Notes: generated by a model from the sequence alone, not told the origin. A DNA stretch of 64,000 nucleotides from Sphingomonas sp. LR60 (GCF_036855935.1 NZ_JASPFK010000001.1:2358501-2422500); one strand, 5' to 3'. Counted from the first letter of the stretch, positions 28,372 to 37,870 are shown. Made by a program: numbers and translations.

Positions 28372-28965
28372 ATGTTCGCCATCGCCGCCAACGACCGCTT
28401 CGCCCCTTTCTCGATCGTCGCGATCTCGGACGCGCGGCAAAGCGAGCCGACGTGGCGGACGATGTTCGGCTGGCCCGCCAACGACCCGCGCACGATCCCG
28501 ATCGCGGCCCGCTCGCGCGCGGAGCGCAAGATCTGGGCGGCGCGCGTCGATCAGGCGGTCTGCGCGGCCGATCGTCCGGTGCTATTGGTGGCGGACGGGA
28601 TCGGCTGTGCGGCGAGCGCATGGTGGGGTCGGCTTTCGCCGAGCGACTATGTCTCGAAGATCGCCGGCGCGTTGCTGTTCGCGCCGCGCGGGGCGGACGT
28701 GACGCGCGACGGCGACACCGATCTCTTCGCCTCGCCGACCGCGCCCTTGCCCTTCCCCTCGGTCGTGATCTCGCCGCAGGGCGACGCCGGGCAGGTCGAT
28801 GCGGCGGTCGAAAGCTGGGGCAGCCGGCTGATCGCCGGCCACCGCGACCGCCACGTCACGCGCGAGACGAACGCGTGGCGGCAAGCGCAGCGCCTGTTCC
28901 TGCGCGTGACGCACCAAGTGGCGGCGCATGAGGTCGGCCGTGCCGAGGCGCTGATCGGGCGGTAA
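28372..28965 (+). CDS. RBBP9/YdeN-like alpha/beta-hydrolase fold protein lacking the serine nucleophile
   Basis: A 197-residue protein resembling PF06821 serine hydrolases: PVLLVADGIGCAASAWW corresponds to the nucleophile elbow, YVSKIAGALLFAPRG to the next strand, and LPFPSVVISPQGDAGQVDAA and WGSRLIAGHRDRHVT to the Asp and His strands. At the elbow the expected HSxG is DGIG, so the catalytic serine seems absent, and the Asp position is displaced. It may be a non-catalytic relative or a misassigned family. The start ATG 28372 is chosen because the fold begins there. Neighbours (glnA upstream, repeats downstream) give no functional hint. Confidence 0.65.
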   Translation: MFAIAANDRFAPFSIVAISDARQSEPTWRTMFGWPANDPRTIPIAARSRAERKIWAARVDQAVCAADRPVLLVADGIGCAASAWWGRLSPSDYVSKIAGALLFAPRGADVTRDGDTDLFASPTAPLPFPSVVISPQGDAGQVDAAVESWGSRLIAGHRDRHVTRETNAWRQAQRLFLRVTHQVAAHEVGRAEALIGR

Positions 28966-29010
28966 GTTCCGAAGGGAGGCGCTGGGACCTAGTCGTCGCC
29001 TCCACCTCCG

Positions 29011-29140
29011 TCGCCCCTGCGCAGGCAGGGGGCCATGTCTGTCACGTCCTGACGAAACATCTGACACACTCAGCGCCACCTGTGTGTCGGCCGAAGCACG
29101 CGACGAGACAGCGATAGGCCCCTGCCTGCGCAGGGGCGAC
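29011..29140. repeat. Intergenic inverted repeat, family D copy 1
   Basis: Begins GTCGCCCCTGCGCAGGCAGG and ends with the near complement CCTGCCTGCGCAGGGGCGAC; each end is itself a small palindrome. The middle contains GACACACTCAGCGCC. A partial relative is at about 54279. Confidence 0.75.
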
Positions 29141-29167
29141 GGCATGTGGGGGAGCCGTCCCTCTCCG

Positions 29168-29252
29168 TCGTCGCCCCGGACTTGATCCGGGGCCCCGCTT
29201 CTTCTGGGCCCACCGAGAAGAAAAGCGGGATCCCGGATCAAGTCCCGGAGGA
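29168..29252. repeat. Intergenic inverted repeat, family C copy 1
   Basis: Ends GTCGCCCCGGACTTGATCCG and complement GGATCAAGTCCCGG, with inner arms GGGCCCCGCTTCTTCT against AGAAGAAAAGCGGGATCCC. A second copy is at 43001-43085. It follows the kdgK stop and may serve as that operon's terminator. Confidence 0.75.
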
Positions 29253-29263
29253 CAGAACCGCTC

Positions 29264-30277
29264 CTACCGCCGCACATCCAGCCCGCCGGCAAGGAACGCA
29301 TCGACGTCCCCCTGCCGGAACAACGCCGCATCGCCCGGCAGCGAGTGCTTCAGCGCCGCCAGCGCCAGCCCGGTCTCCGCCGCCGCCGCGATCCCCTGCC
29401 CCTTCAGCAACGCATGTAGCACGCCGGCCGCGAACGCGTCGCCGCCGCCGATCCGGTCGACGATCCCGGCCAGCACCGTCTCGGGCGTCTGCGCATGATC
29501 GTCGCGCGTGTCGATCCGCGCCGACAACCGGTTCAAATCGACATGCTCGACATGCCGCGCGGTTGAGGCGATCGTCATCAGCTTCGGGAAGCGCGCGAAC
29601 GCCGCCTCCGCCGCCGCGCGCCGCCGGTCCTCGCCATCGCCGCCGAAATCGTCACGCCCGAGCAGCAGCGCGATGTCCCGATGGTTGCCGAACATCAGAT
29701 CGGCATGCTCGACAATTCGCGTCAGGATGCCACGCGGATCGCTGTCCCAGCGCGCCCACAATTTCCCGCGCCAATTGCCGTCGAACGACACCGCGACGCC
29801 ACGCGCGCTCGCCGCTTCGGCGGCGGCAATCGCGCTTTCGGCGGGCACCGGCCCCAGCGCGGGGGTAATCCCCGACAGATGCAGCCGCGTCACTCCATCG
29901 AGAATCTTGTCCCAGTCCCACGCGCTCACCGGCGCTTCGGCGAACGACGATCCGGCGCGATCATAGATCACTTCGGTCGCACGCATCCCCGCCCCGGAGG
30001 TGACGAAATACAGCCCCATCCGCTCGCCGCCGGTCTGGAGGTGCCGCACATCGACGCCGTGCCCGCGCAGGAAGGTGATCGCGCTTTGCCCCAGATCGTT
30101 GTCGGGAACACGGCTGACGATGCCGACGTCGTGGCCCAGCCTGGCTAGCTGCGTGACGACATTCGCCTCCGCCCCCGCCACCCACACGTCGAAGCGCGGC
30201 GTCTGCATCAGCAGCTCGCGTCCCGGCGGCGACAGGCGCAGCATGATCTCGCCGAACGCCAGGAACTTGCCCATCAT
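29264..30277 (-). CDS. kdgK: 2-dehydro-3-deoxygluconokinase (KDG kinase)
   Basis: Phosphorylates 2-keto-3-deoxygluconate to KDPG with ATP, the step that feeds hexuronates into the Entner-Doudoroff aldolase. The 337-residue PfkB-family protein starts MMGKFLAFGEIMLRLSPPGR; the ATG overlaps the uxuB stop (ATGA). VAGAEANVVTQLARLG is the sugar-binding motif and DRIGGGDAFAAGVLHALL holds the catalytic aspartate of the GxGD signature. It is the last gene of the uxuA-uxaC-uxuB-kdgK operon. Confidence 0.93.
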   Translation of the reverse strand: MMGKFLAFGEIMLRLSPPGRELLMQTPRFDVWVAGAEANVVTQLARLGHDVGIVSRVPDNDLGQSAITFLRGHGVDVRHLQTGGERMGLYFVTSGAGMRATEVIYDRAGSSFAEAPVSAWDWDKILDGVTRLHLSGITPALGPVPAESAIAAAEAASARGVAVSFDGNWRGKLWARWDSDPRGILTRIVEHADLMFGNHRDIALLLGRDDFGGDGEDRRRAAAEAAFARFPKLMTIASTARHVEHVDLNRLSARIDTRDDHAQTPETVLAGIVDRIGGGDAFAAGVLHALLKGQGIAAAAETGLALAALKHSLPGDAALFRQGDVDAFLAGGLDVRR

Positions 30278-31647
30278 TTCCGCTCCACCAGATCCACGAG
30301 CGTCGCGCGCTCGGCGTCGTCGGCCTGCCAGCGCCCGGCGAACTTGCCGCCCGCGCCGAACAGCGCGTCGACCATGCCGCGCGCATCGTTGGCAGCCCAC
30401 AACGCCGCCAGCTCGTCCGCCATCGGATCGTTGATCGGCCCCGCTTGGCCACGCAGATGCCGCAGCCACCCCGCCAGCGCGGTCAGCGTCGCGGTGCGAT
30501 CGACTCCTCGAGTGCGGTTGATCGTCAGCGCCTCCAGCCAGCGCGGCCCGACCTTCTGCGATCCGTCGGTGGCGATCTGCGCCAGCCGGTGTTCGAGCGA
30601 CGGGTTCGCGAAGCGCGCCAGCAGCGCGTCGGCATAGCCGCGCAGATCCTGCCCCGGCGCGGCGTCGAGGCTCGCGGCGGCTTCGTCGCGCATCAACCGC
30701 TCGACGGTCGGGCGCACCGCCGGATCGGCGATCGCCTGATGCACATAGTCGTGCCCCGCCCCGAACCCGAGATAGGCGAGCGCCGAATGCGCGCCGTTGA
30801 GCATCCGCAGCTTGGCGGTCTCATAGGGGCGCACGTCGGCGACGAACTGCGCCCCGCCGACATCCCAGCGCGGACGATCGGTGGCAAAGCGATCCTCGAT
30901 CACCCATTGCCGGAATGGCTCGGTCACCACCGCCCCCTCGTCGCGCAGACCGAGCCGCGCTTCGATCCCGTCGAGATCGTCGGCGGTGGTGGCGGGAACG
31001 ATCCGGTCGACCATCGTCGACGGACACGCCCAGTCGCGCTCGAACCAGTCGCGCGTCGCGCCATCCAGCAGGGCCGCCACGCCGTCGCGAAGCACATGGC
31101 CGTTGTCGGTCATATTGTCGCAACTGACGAGCGTCATCGGCCCCGCCGCGGCGGCGTGCCGCTCGCGCACCGCCTGCGCCAGATAATGGTAGATCGTGCC
31201 CCCCGCCGCCTCGACCGAGGCGGCATCGATCCCGCCGCCGGGCAGCCGGTGATACCCCTTTTCGGTCACGGTCAGCGTCACGATGCGCGTCGCGGGCGCG
31301 GCCAGCGCCGCTGCCACCGCTTGCGGATCGTGCGGCGCGACCAGCACCTCGCGCACCGCCCCGATCAACCGCAGCCGCTCGCCGGCCGCATCGCGGGTCG
31401 CGACCGTGTAGAGCCCGTCCTGGGCGGCGAGTTGTTCGTGGACCTGGCGCGAGCGCAGCGACACGCCCGTGATCGCCCAGTCGCGATCCCCCGCCGCCAT
31501 CGCATCGTCGGTATAGACCGCCTGATGCGCGCGGTGGAACGCACCGATGCCGAGATGCACGATTCCACGCGCCTGCTCGGTGCGTGCATAGCCGGGCTGC
31601 GAAACATCGCCGGGCAGCGATGCGCGGGTTGCGTCCGAGAGCCTCAC
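30274..31647 (-). CDS. uxuB: D-mannonate oxidoreductase (fructuronate reductase)
   Basis: Reduces D-fructuronate to D-mannonate with NADH, the second step of glucuronate breakdown. The 457-residue protein belongs to the mannitol dehydrogenase family: GIVHLGIGAFHRAHQAVYTD is the N-terminal nucleotide-binding loop, VVTEPFRQWVIEDRFATDRP the substrate-side block and KLRMLNGAHSALAYLG the catalytic Lys-Asn-His segment. It overlaps uxaC upstream and kdgK downstream by four bases each, showing translational coupling. Other polyol dehydrogenases look alike, but the operon fixes the assignment. Confidence 0.93.
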   Translation of the reverse strand: MRLSDATRASLPGDVSQPGYARTEQARGIVHLGIGAFHRAHQAVYTDDAMAAGDRDWAITGVSLRSRQVHEQLAAQDGLYTVATRDAAGERLRLIGAVREVLVAPHDPQAVAAALAAPATRIVTLTVTEKGYHRLPGGGIDAASVEAAGGTIYHYLAQAVRERHAAAAGPMTLVSCDNMTDNGHVLRDGVAALLDGATRDWFERDWACPSTMVDRIVPATTADDLDGIEARLGLRDEGAVVTEPFRQWVIEDRFATDRPRWDVGGAQFVADVRPYETAKLRMLNGAHSALAYLGFGAGHDYVHQAIADPAVRPTVERLMRDEAAASLDAAPGQDLRGYADALLARFANPSLEHRLAQIATDGSQKVGPRWLEALTINRTRGVDRTATLTALAGWLRHLRGQAGPINDPMADELAALWAANDARGMVDALFGAGGKFAGRWQADDAERATLVDLVERK

Positions 31648-33056
31648 AGCTTGTACGCCTTGCGCACCAGCCCGTCGGTCAGTTCATGCGCCAGCTCGAC
31701 CGCCTCCCAATCCTCGATCCGGTGTTCGGCGACCAGCCGCGCGAGGAACGCGCAATCGACACGGCGCGCGACATCGTGCCGCGCCGGGATCGACAGGAAC
31801 GCGCGGGTATCGTCGTTGAAGCCGACCGTGTTGTAGAAGCCGGCGGTCTCGGTGGTCAGCTCGCGATAGCGGCGCATCCCCTCGGGTGAATCGTTGAACC
31901 ACCATGCCGGCCCCAGCTTCAGGCACGGATAATGACCCGCCATCGGCGCCAGTTCGCGCGCATAGACGCTCTCGTCGAGCGTGAAGAGGATGATCGTCAG
32001 GTCCCGCTCGTTGCCGACCACATCGAGCATCGGTTGCAGCGCACGGGTATATTCGGTCCGCACCGGAATGTCGGCGCCCTTGTCGCGCCCGTGGCTCGCG
32101 AACAGCCCGGCATTGTGGTTGCGGTACGAGCCGGGATGGATCTGCATCACCATCCCGTCCTCGACGCTCATCTTCGCCATCTCGGTCAGCATCTGCGCGC
32201 GGAACAGCTCGGCGTCCGCCGCGTCCCACGTGCCCCCGACGATCTTCGCGAACAGCGCCTCGCACTCGGCGGTCGACAGGTTCGCGGTCTGCGCGGTGGC
32301 GTGGCCGTGGTCGGTGGCGGTCGCGCCGGCGGCGCGGAAGTCGGCGCGGCGCTTGCGATGTGCCGCCAGATAACCCGACCAGCTTTGGACGTCCTCGCCG
32401 GTCATTGCGGCGAATTTTTCCATCGCGCCCTCGAACTGCTCATGCTCGACGTCGATCACGCCGTCGGGGCGATAGGTGGTGACGACACGCCCCTTCCAGC
32501 CGGAGGCGCGGATCGCGTGATGCGCGTCGAGGCTGTCGTGCGCACCCTCGGTGGTGGCCAGGAAGTCGATGCGAAACCGGTCGAACAGCGCGCGCGGGCG
32601 GAAGTCGTCACCCGCCAGTCGCGCGTTGATCGTGTCGAAATACAGGTCGGCGGTCTCGGCATCCAACCGCACGTTGAACCCGAACACCTCGGCGAAGACA
32701 TGGTCGAGCCACAGCCGCGACGGCGTGCCGCGGAACAGGTCGTAATGCGATGCGAACCGCTTCCACGCCGCGCGCGGATCGGTGGCGGGCGCCCCACCGC
32801 GGTGCGGGATGCGCAGGTCGTCGAGTGCGATCCCCTGCGAATACAGCATCCGGAACACATAATGGTCGGGCGCGAGCAGCAAGGTGGTCGCATTGTCCCA
32901 CTTCGCATCGGTTGCGAACCAGGTCGGGTCGGTATGGCCGTGCGGACTGACGATCGGCAGCGCGCCGATCTCGGCATAGAGCGCGCGCGCGATGTCGCGG
33001 GTCGTCGGGTCGGCCGGGAACAGCCGGTCCGGGTGCAGTTCGAGCGGTCGTGTCAT
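31644..33056 (-). CDS. uxaC: Glucuronate isomerase
   Basis: Interconverts D-glucuronate and D-fructuronate (and galacturonate and tagaturonate). The 470 residues match the family. The amidohydrolase-like metal motif SPHGHTDPTWF is near residue 38, and GMVMQIHPGSYRNHNAGLFA and FLSIPARHDVARRVDC are further signature blocks. ATG 33056 gives MTRPLELHPDRLFPADPTTR. It lies two bases after the uxuA stop and overlaps uxuB, in the hexuronate operon. Confidence 0.95.
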   Translation of the reverse strand: MTRPLELHPDRLFPADPTTRDIARALYAEIGALPIVSPHGHTDPTWFATDAKWDNATTLLLAPDHYVFRMLYSQGIALDDLRIPHRGGAPATDPRAAWKRFASHYDLFRGTPSRLWLDHVFAEVFGFNVRLDAETADLYFDTINARLAGDDFRPRALFDRFRIDFLATTEGAHDSLDAHHAIRASGWKGRVVTTYRPDGVIDVEHEQFEGAMEKFAAMTGEDVQSWSGYLAAHRKRRADFRAAGATATDHGHATAQTANLSTAECEALFAKIVGGTWDAADAELFRAQMLTEMAKMSVEDGMVMQIHPGSYRNHNAGLFASHGRDKGADIPVRTEYTRALQPMLDVVGNERDLTIILFTLDESVYARELAPMAGHYPCLKLGPAWWFNDSPEGMRRYRELTTETAGFYNTVGFNDDTRAFLSIPARHDVARRVDCAFLARLVAEHRIEDWEAVELAHELTDGLVRKAYKL

Positions 33057-33058
33057 CG

Positions 33059-34237
33059 TCAGTTCGCTCCCATGAAGATCAATCCGCGCTCCAGCCCGCG
33101 CAGCTCCGCCAGCCCACGCATCCGTCCGAGCAGCGAATAGCCGGGGTTCGTCACCTTGGTCAGGTCGTCGATCATCTGATGCCCGTGATCGGGACGCATC
33201 ACGATCGACCGCCCCTCGCGGCGTTGCAGCGCCACCACCTCGGCCATCACTGCGGTCAGGTCGCCGCTGCCCTCCAGATGCGCGGCCTCGTGGAACGCGC
33301 CATCGGGTTCGCGCTGGACGCTGCGCAAGTGGAGGAACCCGATCCGCGTGCCCAGCCGCCGGACCATGCCGGGCAGATCGTTGTCCGCCCGCACCCCGAA
33401 CGATCCGGTGCAGAAGCATAGACCGTTCGCGGCACTAGGAACGGCGTCGAACAGCGCGGCCACGTCCGCTTCGGTGCTGACGACGCGCGGCAGGCCGAAG
33501 ATGGGGAACGGCGGATCGTCGGGGTGGACGACCATCCGAATGCCCAGTTCCTCGGCAACCGGGCAGATCGCCGCCATGAAGGCGTGGTGGTTGGCGCGCA
33601 GCTCGTCGGGGCCGGTATCGGCATAGCCATGGATCGCATCGAGGAACTGCGCGGAGGTGAAGCTTTCCTCGCTGCCCGGCAGCCCGGCGATGATCGTCCG
33701 CTCCAGCCGCAGCCTCGCCTCGTCGTCCATTGCCGCGAAACGTCGCGCCGCGCGCTCGATCGTCTCGGCGGCATAGTCCGCCTCCGCGCCCGGCCGCTTC
33801 AGCAGGTGCAGATCATAGGCCGCCACCGCGTCCAGTTCGAACCGCAACGCGCGCGCGCCATCGGGAAGCGTCCACGCCAGATCGGTCCGCGTCCAATCGA
33901 GCAGCGGCATGAAGTTATAGGTGACGGTGGTGATCCCCTCCGCCGCCAGATGCCGCAGGGTGGTGATATATTGATCGATCAGCCGGTCGCGCTCCGGGCC
34001 CGCCGTCTTGATCGCCTCGTGCACCGGCACGCTCTCGACGGTGGTCCAGCCGAGCCCCGCGGCCTCGATCATCGCGCGCTGCGCGGCGATTTCCTCGCGC
34101 GGCCAGACGACGCCGTTGGGGATGTGATGGAGTGCGGTGACGACCTCGCGCGCGCCGGCCTGACGGATATGCGCCAGCGGCACCGGATCGCGTGGTCCGA
34201 ACCAGCGCATCGCCTGCGTCATCAACACGTCCGCCAT
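33059..34237 (-). CDS. uxuA: Mannonate dehydratase, UxuA family
   Basis: Dehydrates D-mannonate to 2-keto-3-deoxygluconate. The 392-residue TIM-barrel starts MADVLMTQAMRWFGPRDPVP. VVWPREEIAAQR, YNFMPLLDWTRTDLAW and MVVHPDDPPFPIFGLPR are UxuA signatures with the metal-binding His, and LHLRSVQREPDGAFHEAAHL another. It is the first of four tightly linked genes and has a LacI-type palindrome 40 bases upstream of its start. A second, unrelated mannonate dehydratase (ManD) lies at 47906-49117. Confidence 0.95.
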   Translation of the reverse strand: MADVLMTQAMRWFGPRDPVPLAHIRQAGAREVVTALHHIPNGVVWPREEIAAQRAMIEAAGLGWTTVESVPVHEAIKTAGPERDRLIDQYITTLRHLAAEGITTVTYNFMPLLDWTRTDLAWTLPDGARALRFELDAVAAYDLHLLKRPGAEADYAAETIERAARRFAAMDDEARLRLERTIIAGLPGSEESFTSAQFLDAIHGYADTGPDELRANHHAFMAAICPVAEELGIRMVVHPDDPPFPIFGLPRVVSTEADVAALFDAVPSAANGLCFCTGSFGVRADNDLPGMVRRLGTRIGFLHLRSVQREPDGAFHEAAHLEGSGDLTAVMAEVVALQRREGRSIVMRPDHGHQMIDDLTKVTNPGYSLLGRMRGLAELRGLERGLIFMGAN

Positions 34238-34276
34238 CCTCTCCGATCCTGCCGCCCAACGGCGTTTCGCCGCTTC

Positions 34277-34290
34277 TGTTAGCGATAACA
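34277..34290. promoter_or_regulatory. LacI-type operator before uxuA
   Basis: TGTTAGCGATAACA is an almost perfect palindrome with the central CG typical of LacI/GalR operators. It lies between the aldo-keto reductase stop and the uxuA start. The LacI-family gene at 51554 is a candidate regulator. Confidence 0.7.
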
Positions 34291-34305
34291 CCTCATGAAG
34301 CAAGT

Positions 34306-35203
34306 TTAGGGCAAGCCGCTCCCCATCCCGGCCTGGAGCACCGCATACCATTGCGCCCGTGTCCACTCGACCCGGTACGCCCCGGCCGCCGCCGCGATCC
34401 GGTCGGGCGTTTGCGACCCGACGATCGGGATGATCCGCGCCGGATGCGCCATCACCCACGCCAAGGCCGCAGTCGCCGCATCCACGCCATAGGCGGCACC
34501 ATGCTCCGCGAGCAACGCCCCGGCCGGATGCGCGGCGTCGGTCAACCGCCCACCACCCAGCGGCGACCAGGCCAGCACCGCAAGGTCATGCTTCATCGCA
34601 TGGTCGAGCGTCCCGTCGAACAGCGGCGCGACATGCAGCGCGGAGAACTCCGGCTGGGTCGCGACGATCGGCTGTCCCAGGAACGCCTGCAACGCGTCGA
34701 ACTCGGCCGGCGCGTGGTTCGACACGCCGATCGCGCGCACCTTCCCGCTCGCCACCATCGCATCCAGCGCGCCCGCCACTTCCTGCGGATGCGTCAACAG
34801 GTCGCGGCGGTGGACCTGGTAGAGATCGACCGTCTCCACCCCCATCCGCCGCAACGAGATCATCGAGTGCCTCGAAAAGATATGCGCGGCTGCTATTGTA
34901 CGGGATGCCGGGTCGTATGCCGGCCTTGGTCGCGATCACCATCCGGTCGCGTAGGCCGCGATCCTCGGCCAGCGCACGCCCGAACAGCGCCTCCGCCGAA
35001 CCGAAGCCCGCCGGCACGTCGCAGCCATAGATGTCGGCGGTGTCGAACAGCGTGATCCCCGCCCCGAACGCGGCGTCGATCAGCGCGCGCACCGCCGCGA
35101 CATTCTCGCCGGCCAGCCGCCACATGCCCCAGGCGAGCGGCGAAACCATGATCCCGCTCTTGCCCAAGGCCCGCGGTTCATTCGATAGGCGCAATGTCGT
35201 CAT
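34306..35203 (-). pseudogene. Aldo/keto reductase, split by a one-base frameshift
   Basis: A TIM-barrel NADPH-dependent oxidoreductase. From ATG 35203 (MTTLRLSNEPRALGKSGIMV; an ATG at 35215 is also in frame) it reads GITLFDTADIYGCD with the catalytic Asp and Tyr, VIATKAGIRPGIPYNSSRAY and LFEALDD, then the frame is lost. It resumes as SLRRMGVETVDLYQVHRRD, IGVSNHAPAEFDAL and IIPIVGSQTPDRI to 34306. Removing one base from CGAGATC at 34855-34861 gives EALDDSLRRMG, the normal family sequence. It is upstream of uxuA, same direction, and may take part in uronate or pentose reduction. The damage is probably a sequencing artefact. Confidence 0.85.
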
Positions 35204-35275
35204 TCGGGGCGGCATGGCACAGGGTCGATCGGGATGATAGCATCGAACCGTTTCCCCGCACCGGGCAGCCCGGCA

Positions 35276-36628
35276 ATGATCCGCCATGTCGCGATCGTCG
35301 GCGGCGGTTTCTCCGGCGCGCTGCTCGCCATCAACCTGCTCCGCCACGACGGACCGCGCGCGACGCTGATCGAGCGGCGCCCGGCGCAGCTCGGTCGCGG
35401 GGTCGCCTATAGCGCCGCGCACGAGGAGCATCTGCTCAACGTCCGCGCGGGCAACATGAGCGCGCTGCCCGACGATCCGGACCATTTCGTCCGCTGGCTG
35501 GCGCACAATGCGTTGGGCGACCGCACCACCTTCGTGCCGCGCCGGGTGTATGGCCGCTACCTGCGCGAGATGCTCGAACAGGCGGTCGCCGCGCATCCGC
35601 ACCGCCTGACGCTGATCGACGATGAGGTGCGCGCGATCGCGCCAGCGGACGACGGCCATCAGGCGACGCTGGCGGGTGGCGGCACCCTGGCGGCGGATGC
35701 GATGGTGCTCGCGCTCGGCAACCTGCCGCCGCACACCCCGGCGGGGATCGATCCCGAGGCGCTGCCGCCGGGCTGCTATCGCGGCGACCCCTGGGCGGGC
35801 GACATTGCGGAGGGATTGCACGACGACGATACCGTGGTGCTGGTGGGCAGCGGGCTGACCGCGGTCGACGCCGCGCTGTTGCTCGACTCGAGCGGCTTTC
35901 GCGGCCGGATCGTCGCGCTGTCGCGACGTGGGCTCGCCCCGCGCCGCCACGCCGATACGCCGCCGCAGCCGGGTCTGTCCGAACGTCCGGCCGCAACACT
36001 GTCGGCGCTGTTGCGCCACGTCCGCCAGCGCAGCGCGACGATCGGCTGGCGTGCGGCGGTCGATACGCTGCGCCCGATCACGCAATTGATGTGGGGCGCG
36101 GCGGACGCGGCGACCCGCGCCCGCTTCCTTCGCCACCTGCGCCCGTGGTGGGACGTGCATCGCCATCGCCTCGCCCCCGCCGTCGCCGACCGGATCGACG
36201 CGCTGCTCGCCGCCGGCCGGCTGGAGGTGCTGGCGGGCAAACTGGTCGCCGCCACCGCCGATGGTCCACACGCGCTGCTCGACTGGCGGCCGCGCGGCGA
36301 AAGCGAGACGCGCCGGATTCGTGCGGCGCGGATCGTCAATTGTACCGGGCCGCAGGGCGATCTGTTGCGCTCGGGCGAGCCGCTGCTGCGCGACCTGCTC
36401 GCGCGCGGGATGATCCGCCCCGACGCGCTGCGCATCGGGCTGGAGGTCGATGCGCAATCGCGCGTCGTCGATGCCGACGGAACGGTCGCCGAACACCTCT
36501 ACGCGATCGGCCCGATGACGCGCGGCGGATTGTGGGAAGTCGTCGCCGTCCCCGACATCCGCCAGCAGAACTGGACGCTGGCGCGGCGGCTCGCCAATGC
36601 GCAATGGGTTGGTGGCGAAGGACTCTGA
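35276..36628 (+). CDS. FAD/NAD(P)-binding protein, COG4529 (NAD_binding_9) family
   Basis: A 450-residue flavoprotein of the YdhS/HpnW-like group. IRHVAIVGGGFSGALLAINL is the N-terminal FAD dinucleotide fold, VLVGSGLTAVDAALLLDSSG the second NAD(P) fold, and RIVNCTGPQGDLLRSGEPLL with LYAIGPMTRGGLWEVVAVPD the late flavin-site blocks. Members are predicted oxidoreductases of unknown substrate. ATG 35276 is chosen over one 14 codons upstream because the Rossmann fold starts there. It is divergent from the aldo-keto reductase and upstream of the GH43-xylB-xylA group, so a role in sugar oxidation is conceivable but unproven. Confidence 0.85.
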   Translation: MIRHVAIVGGGFSGALLAINLLRHDGPRATLIERRPAQLGRGVAYSAAHEEHLLNVRAGNMSALPDDPDHFVRWLAHNALGDRTTFVPRRVYGRYLREMLEQAVAAHPHRLTLIDDEVRAIAPADDGHQATLAGGGTLAADAMVLALGNLPPHTPAGIDPEALPPGCYRGDPWAGDIAEGLHDDDTVVLVGSGLTAVDAALLLDSSGFRGRIVALSRRGLAPRRHADTPPQPGLSERPAATLSALLRHVRQRSATIGWRAAVDTLRPITQLMWGAADAATRARFLRHLRPWWDVHRHRLAPAVADRIDALLAAGRLEVLAGKLVAATADGPHALLDWRPRGESETRRIRAARIVNCTGPQGDLLRSGEPLLRDLLARGMIRPDALRIGLEVDAQSRVVDADGTVAEHLYAIGPMTRGGLWEVVAVPDIRQQNWTLARRLANAQWVGGEGL

Positions 36629-36653
36629 TGCGAAAACGGTTGCGCGCCGATGA

Positions 36654-36667
36654 TGGTAGCGCTACCT
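36654..36667. promoter_or_regulatory. LacI-type operator before the GH43-xylB-xylA genes
   Basis: TGGTAGCGCTACCT contains the perfect 12-bp palindrome GGTAGCGCTACC, 57 bases upstream of the GH43 start. It resembles the LacI-type sites at xylose promoters of Caulobacter. Confidence 0.7.
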
Positions 36668-36724
36668 AATCGCTCAACGCGCGGGCGCAGACCCGCCGAA
36701 TGGATCTGAGAGGAGCCCGAGACG

Positions 36725-37864
36725 ATGCGTCGCCTGACCCGTGCCTATCTGTTGCCGCTGCTCGCCGCGCTGCCGCTCGCCGCGTGCGGTGATCGCACGA
36801 CGACCGCCGACAACGCCACCACCGCCGACAACGCCACAACCGCCAACGCCGCCGCTACCGACGCGCCGCGCGCCAAGGACGGCCGCCGCTATCTGTCTCA
36901 GCCCCTTGTCACCGACTTCTACACCGCCGACCCCTCGGCGCACGTCTTCGACGGCAAGCTCTACGTCTATCCCAGCCACGATATCGACGGTTCGGCGAAG
37001 GAAGACGATCTCGGCAATCACTTCGAGATGCGCGACTATCGCGTGCTCAGCATGGACAAGCCGGGTGGCAAGGTCACCGCGCATCCCGTCGCGCTCGACG
37101 TCAAGGACGTGCCCTGGGCCAGCAAGCAGATGTGGGCACCTGACGCCGCTTATAAGAACGGCACCTACTTCCTGTACTTCCCCGCCAAGGACAAGCAGGG
37201 CGCGTTCCGGATCGGCGTCGCCACGTCCAAGTCGCCGGTCGGCCCGTTCAAGGCCGATCCGCAACCGATCGCGGGCAGCTTCTCGATGGACCCGGCCGTC
37301 TTCACCGACGACGACGGCAAGAGCTATATGTATTTCGGCGGGATCTGGGGCGGCCAGCTCCAGCGGAACACCAACGGCACCTACGATCCGAACGGCTCGA
37401 AGACCGATCTGCAGGCCGACGACAAGCCGGCATTGACCCCGAAGGTCGCGCCGATGGCCACCGACATGAAGGCGTTCGCCGCCAAGCCGCGCGACCTGGT
37501 GATCCTCGACGAAAAGGGCAAGCCGCTGCTCGGCGGCGACCACGATCGCCGCTTCTTCGAGGCGTCGTGGATGCACAAGTACAAGGGCAAATATTACTTC
37601 AGCTATTCGACCGGCGACACGCATTACATCGTCTATGCGACCGGCGACTCGCCTTATGGCCCGTTCACCTACAAGGGCCGCATCCTCCAGCCGGTCGACG
37701 GCTGGACGACGCACCATTCGATCGTCGAGTGGAAGGGCAAATGGTGGCTGTTCTACGCCGACACGCAGCTTTCCGGTCAGACGCGCCTGCGCAACGTCAA
37801 GATGACCGAGCTGAAGTACAATCCGGACGGCACGATCCAGACGATCGACCCCTTCGTGAAGTGA
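36725..37864 (+). CDS. Glycoside hydrolase family 43 lipoprotein
   Basis: A 379-residue glycosidase likely to cut beta-xylosides or alpha-L-arabinofuranosides from xylan fragments. LPLLAALPLAAC is a lipoprotein signal, followed by a Thr-Ala-Asn-Asp linker encoded by an 18-bp tandem repeat (36803-36838 and a partial third). The five-bladed propeller carries the three GH43 acids: base Asp in TADPSAHVFDGKLYVYPSHD, pKa-modulating Asp in FSMDPAVFTDDDGKSYMYF and acid Glu in FFEASWMHKYKGKYYFSYS. The ribosome site GAGGAG precedes ATG 36725. It starts the group leading to xylB and xylA, behind a LacI-type operator. Subfamily specificity cannot be fixed by eye. Confidence 0.9.
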   Translation: MRRLTRAYLLPLLAALPLAACGDRTTTADNATTADNATTANAAATDAPRAKDGRRYLSQPLVTDFYTADPSAHVFDGKLYVYPSHDIDGSAKEDDLGNHFEMRDYRVLSMDKPGGKVTAHPVALDVKDVPWASKQMWAPDAAYKNGTYFLYFPAKDKQGAFRIGVATSKSPVGPFKADPQPIAGSFSMDPAVFTDDDGKSYMYFGGIWGGQLQRNTNGTYDPNGSKTDLQADDKPALTPKVAPMATDMKAFAAKPRDLVILDEKGKPLLGGDHDRRFFEASWMHKYKGKYYFSYSTGDTHYIVYATGDSPYGPFTYKGRILQPVDGWTTHHSIVEWKGKWWLFYADTQLSGQTRLRNVKMTELKYNPDGTIQTIDPFVK

Positions 37865-37870
37865 TGTTGT

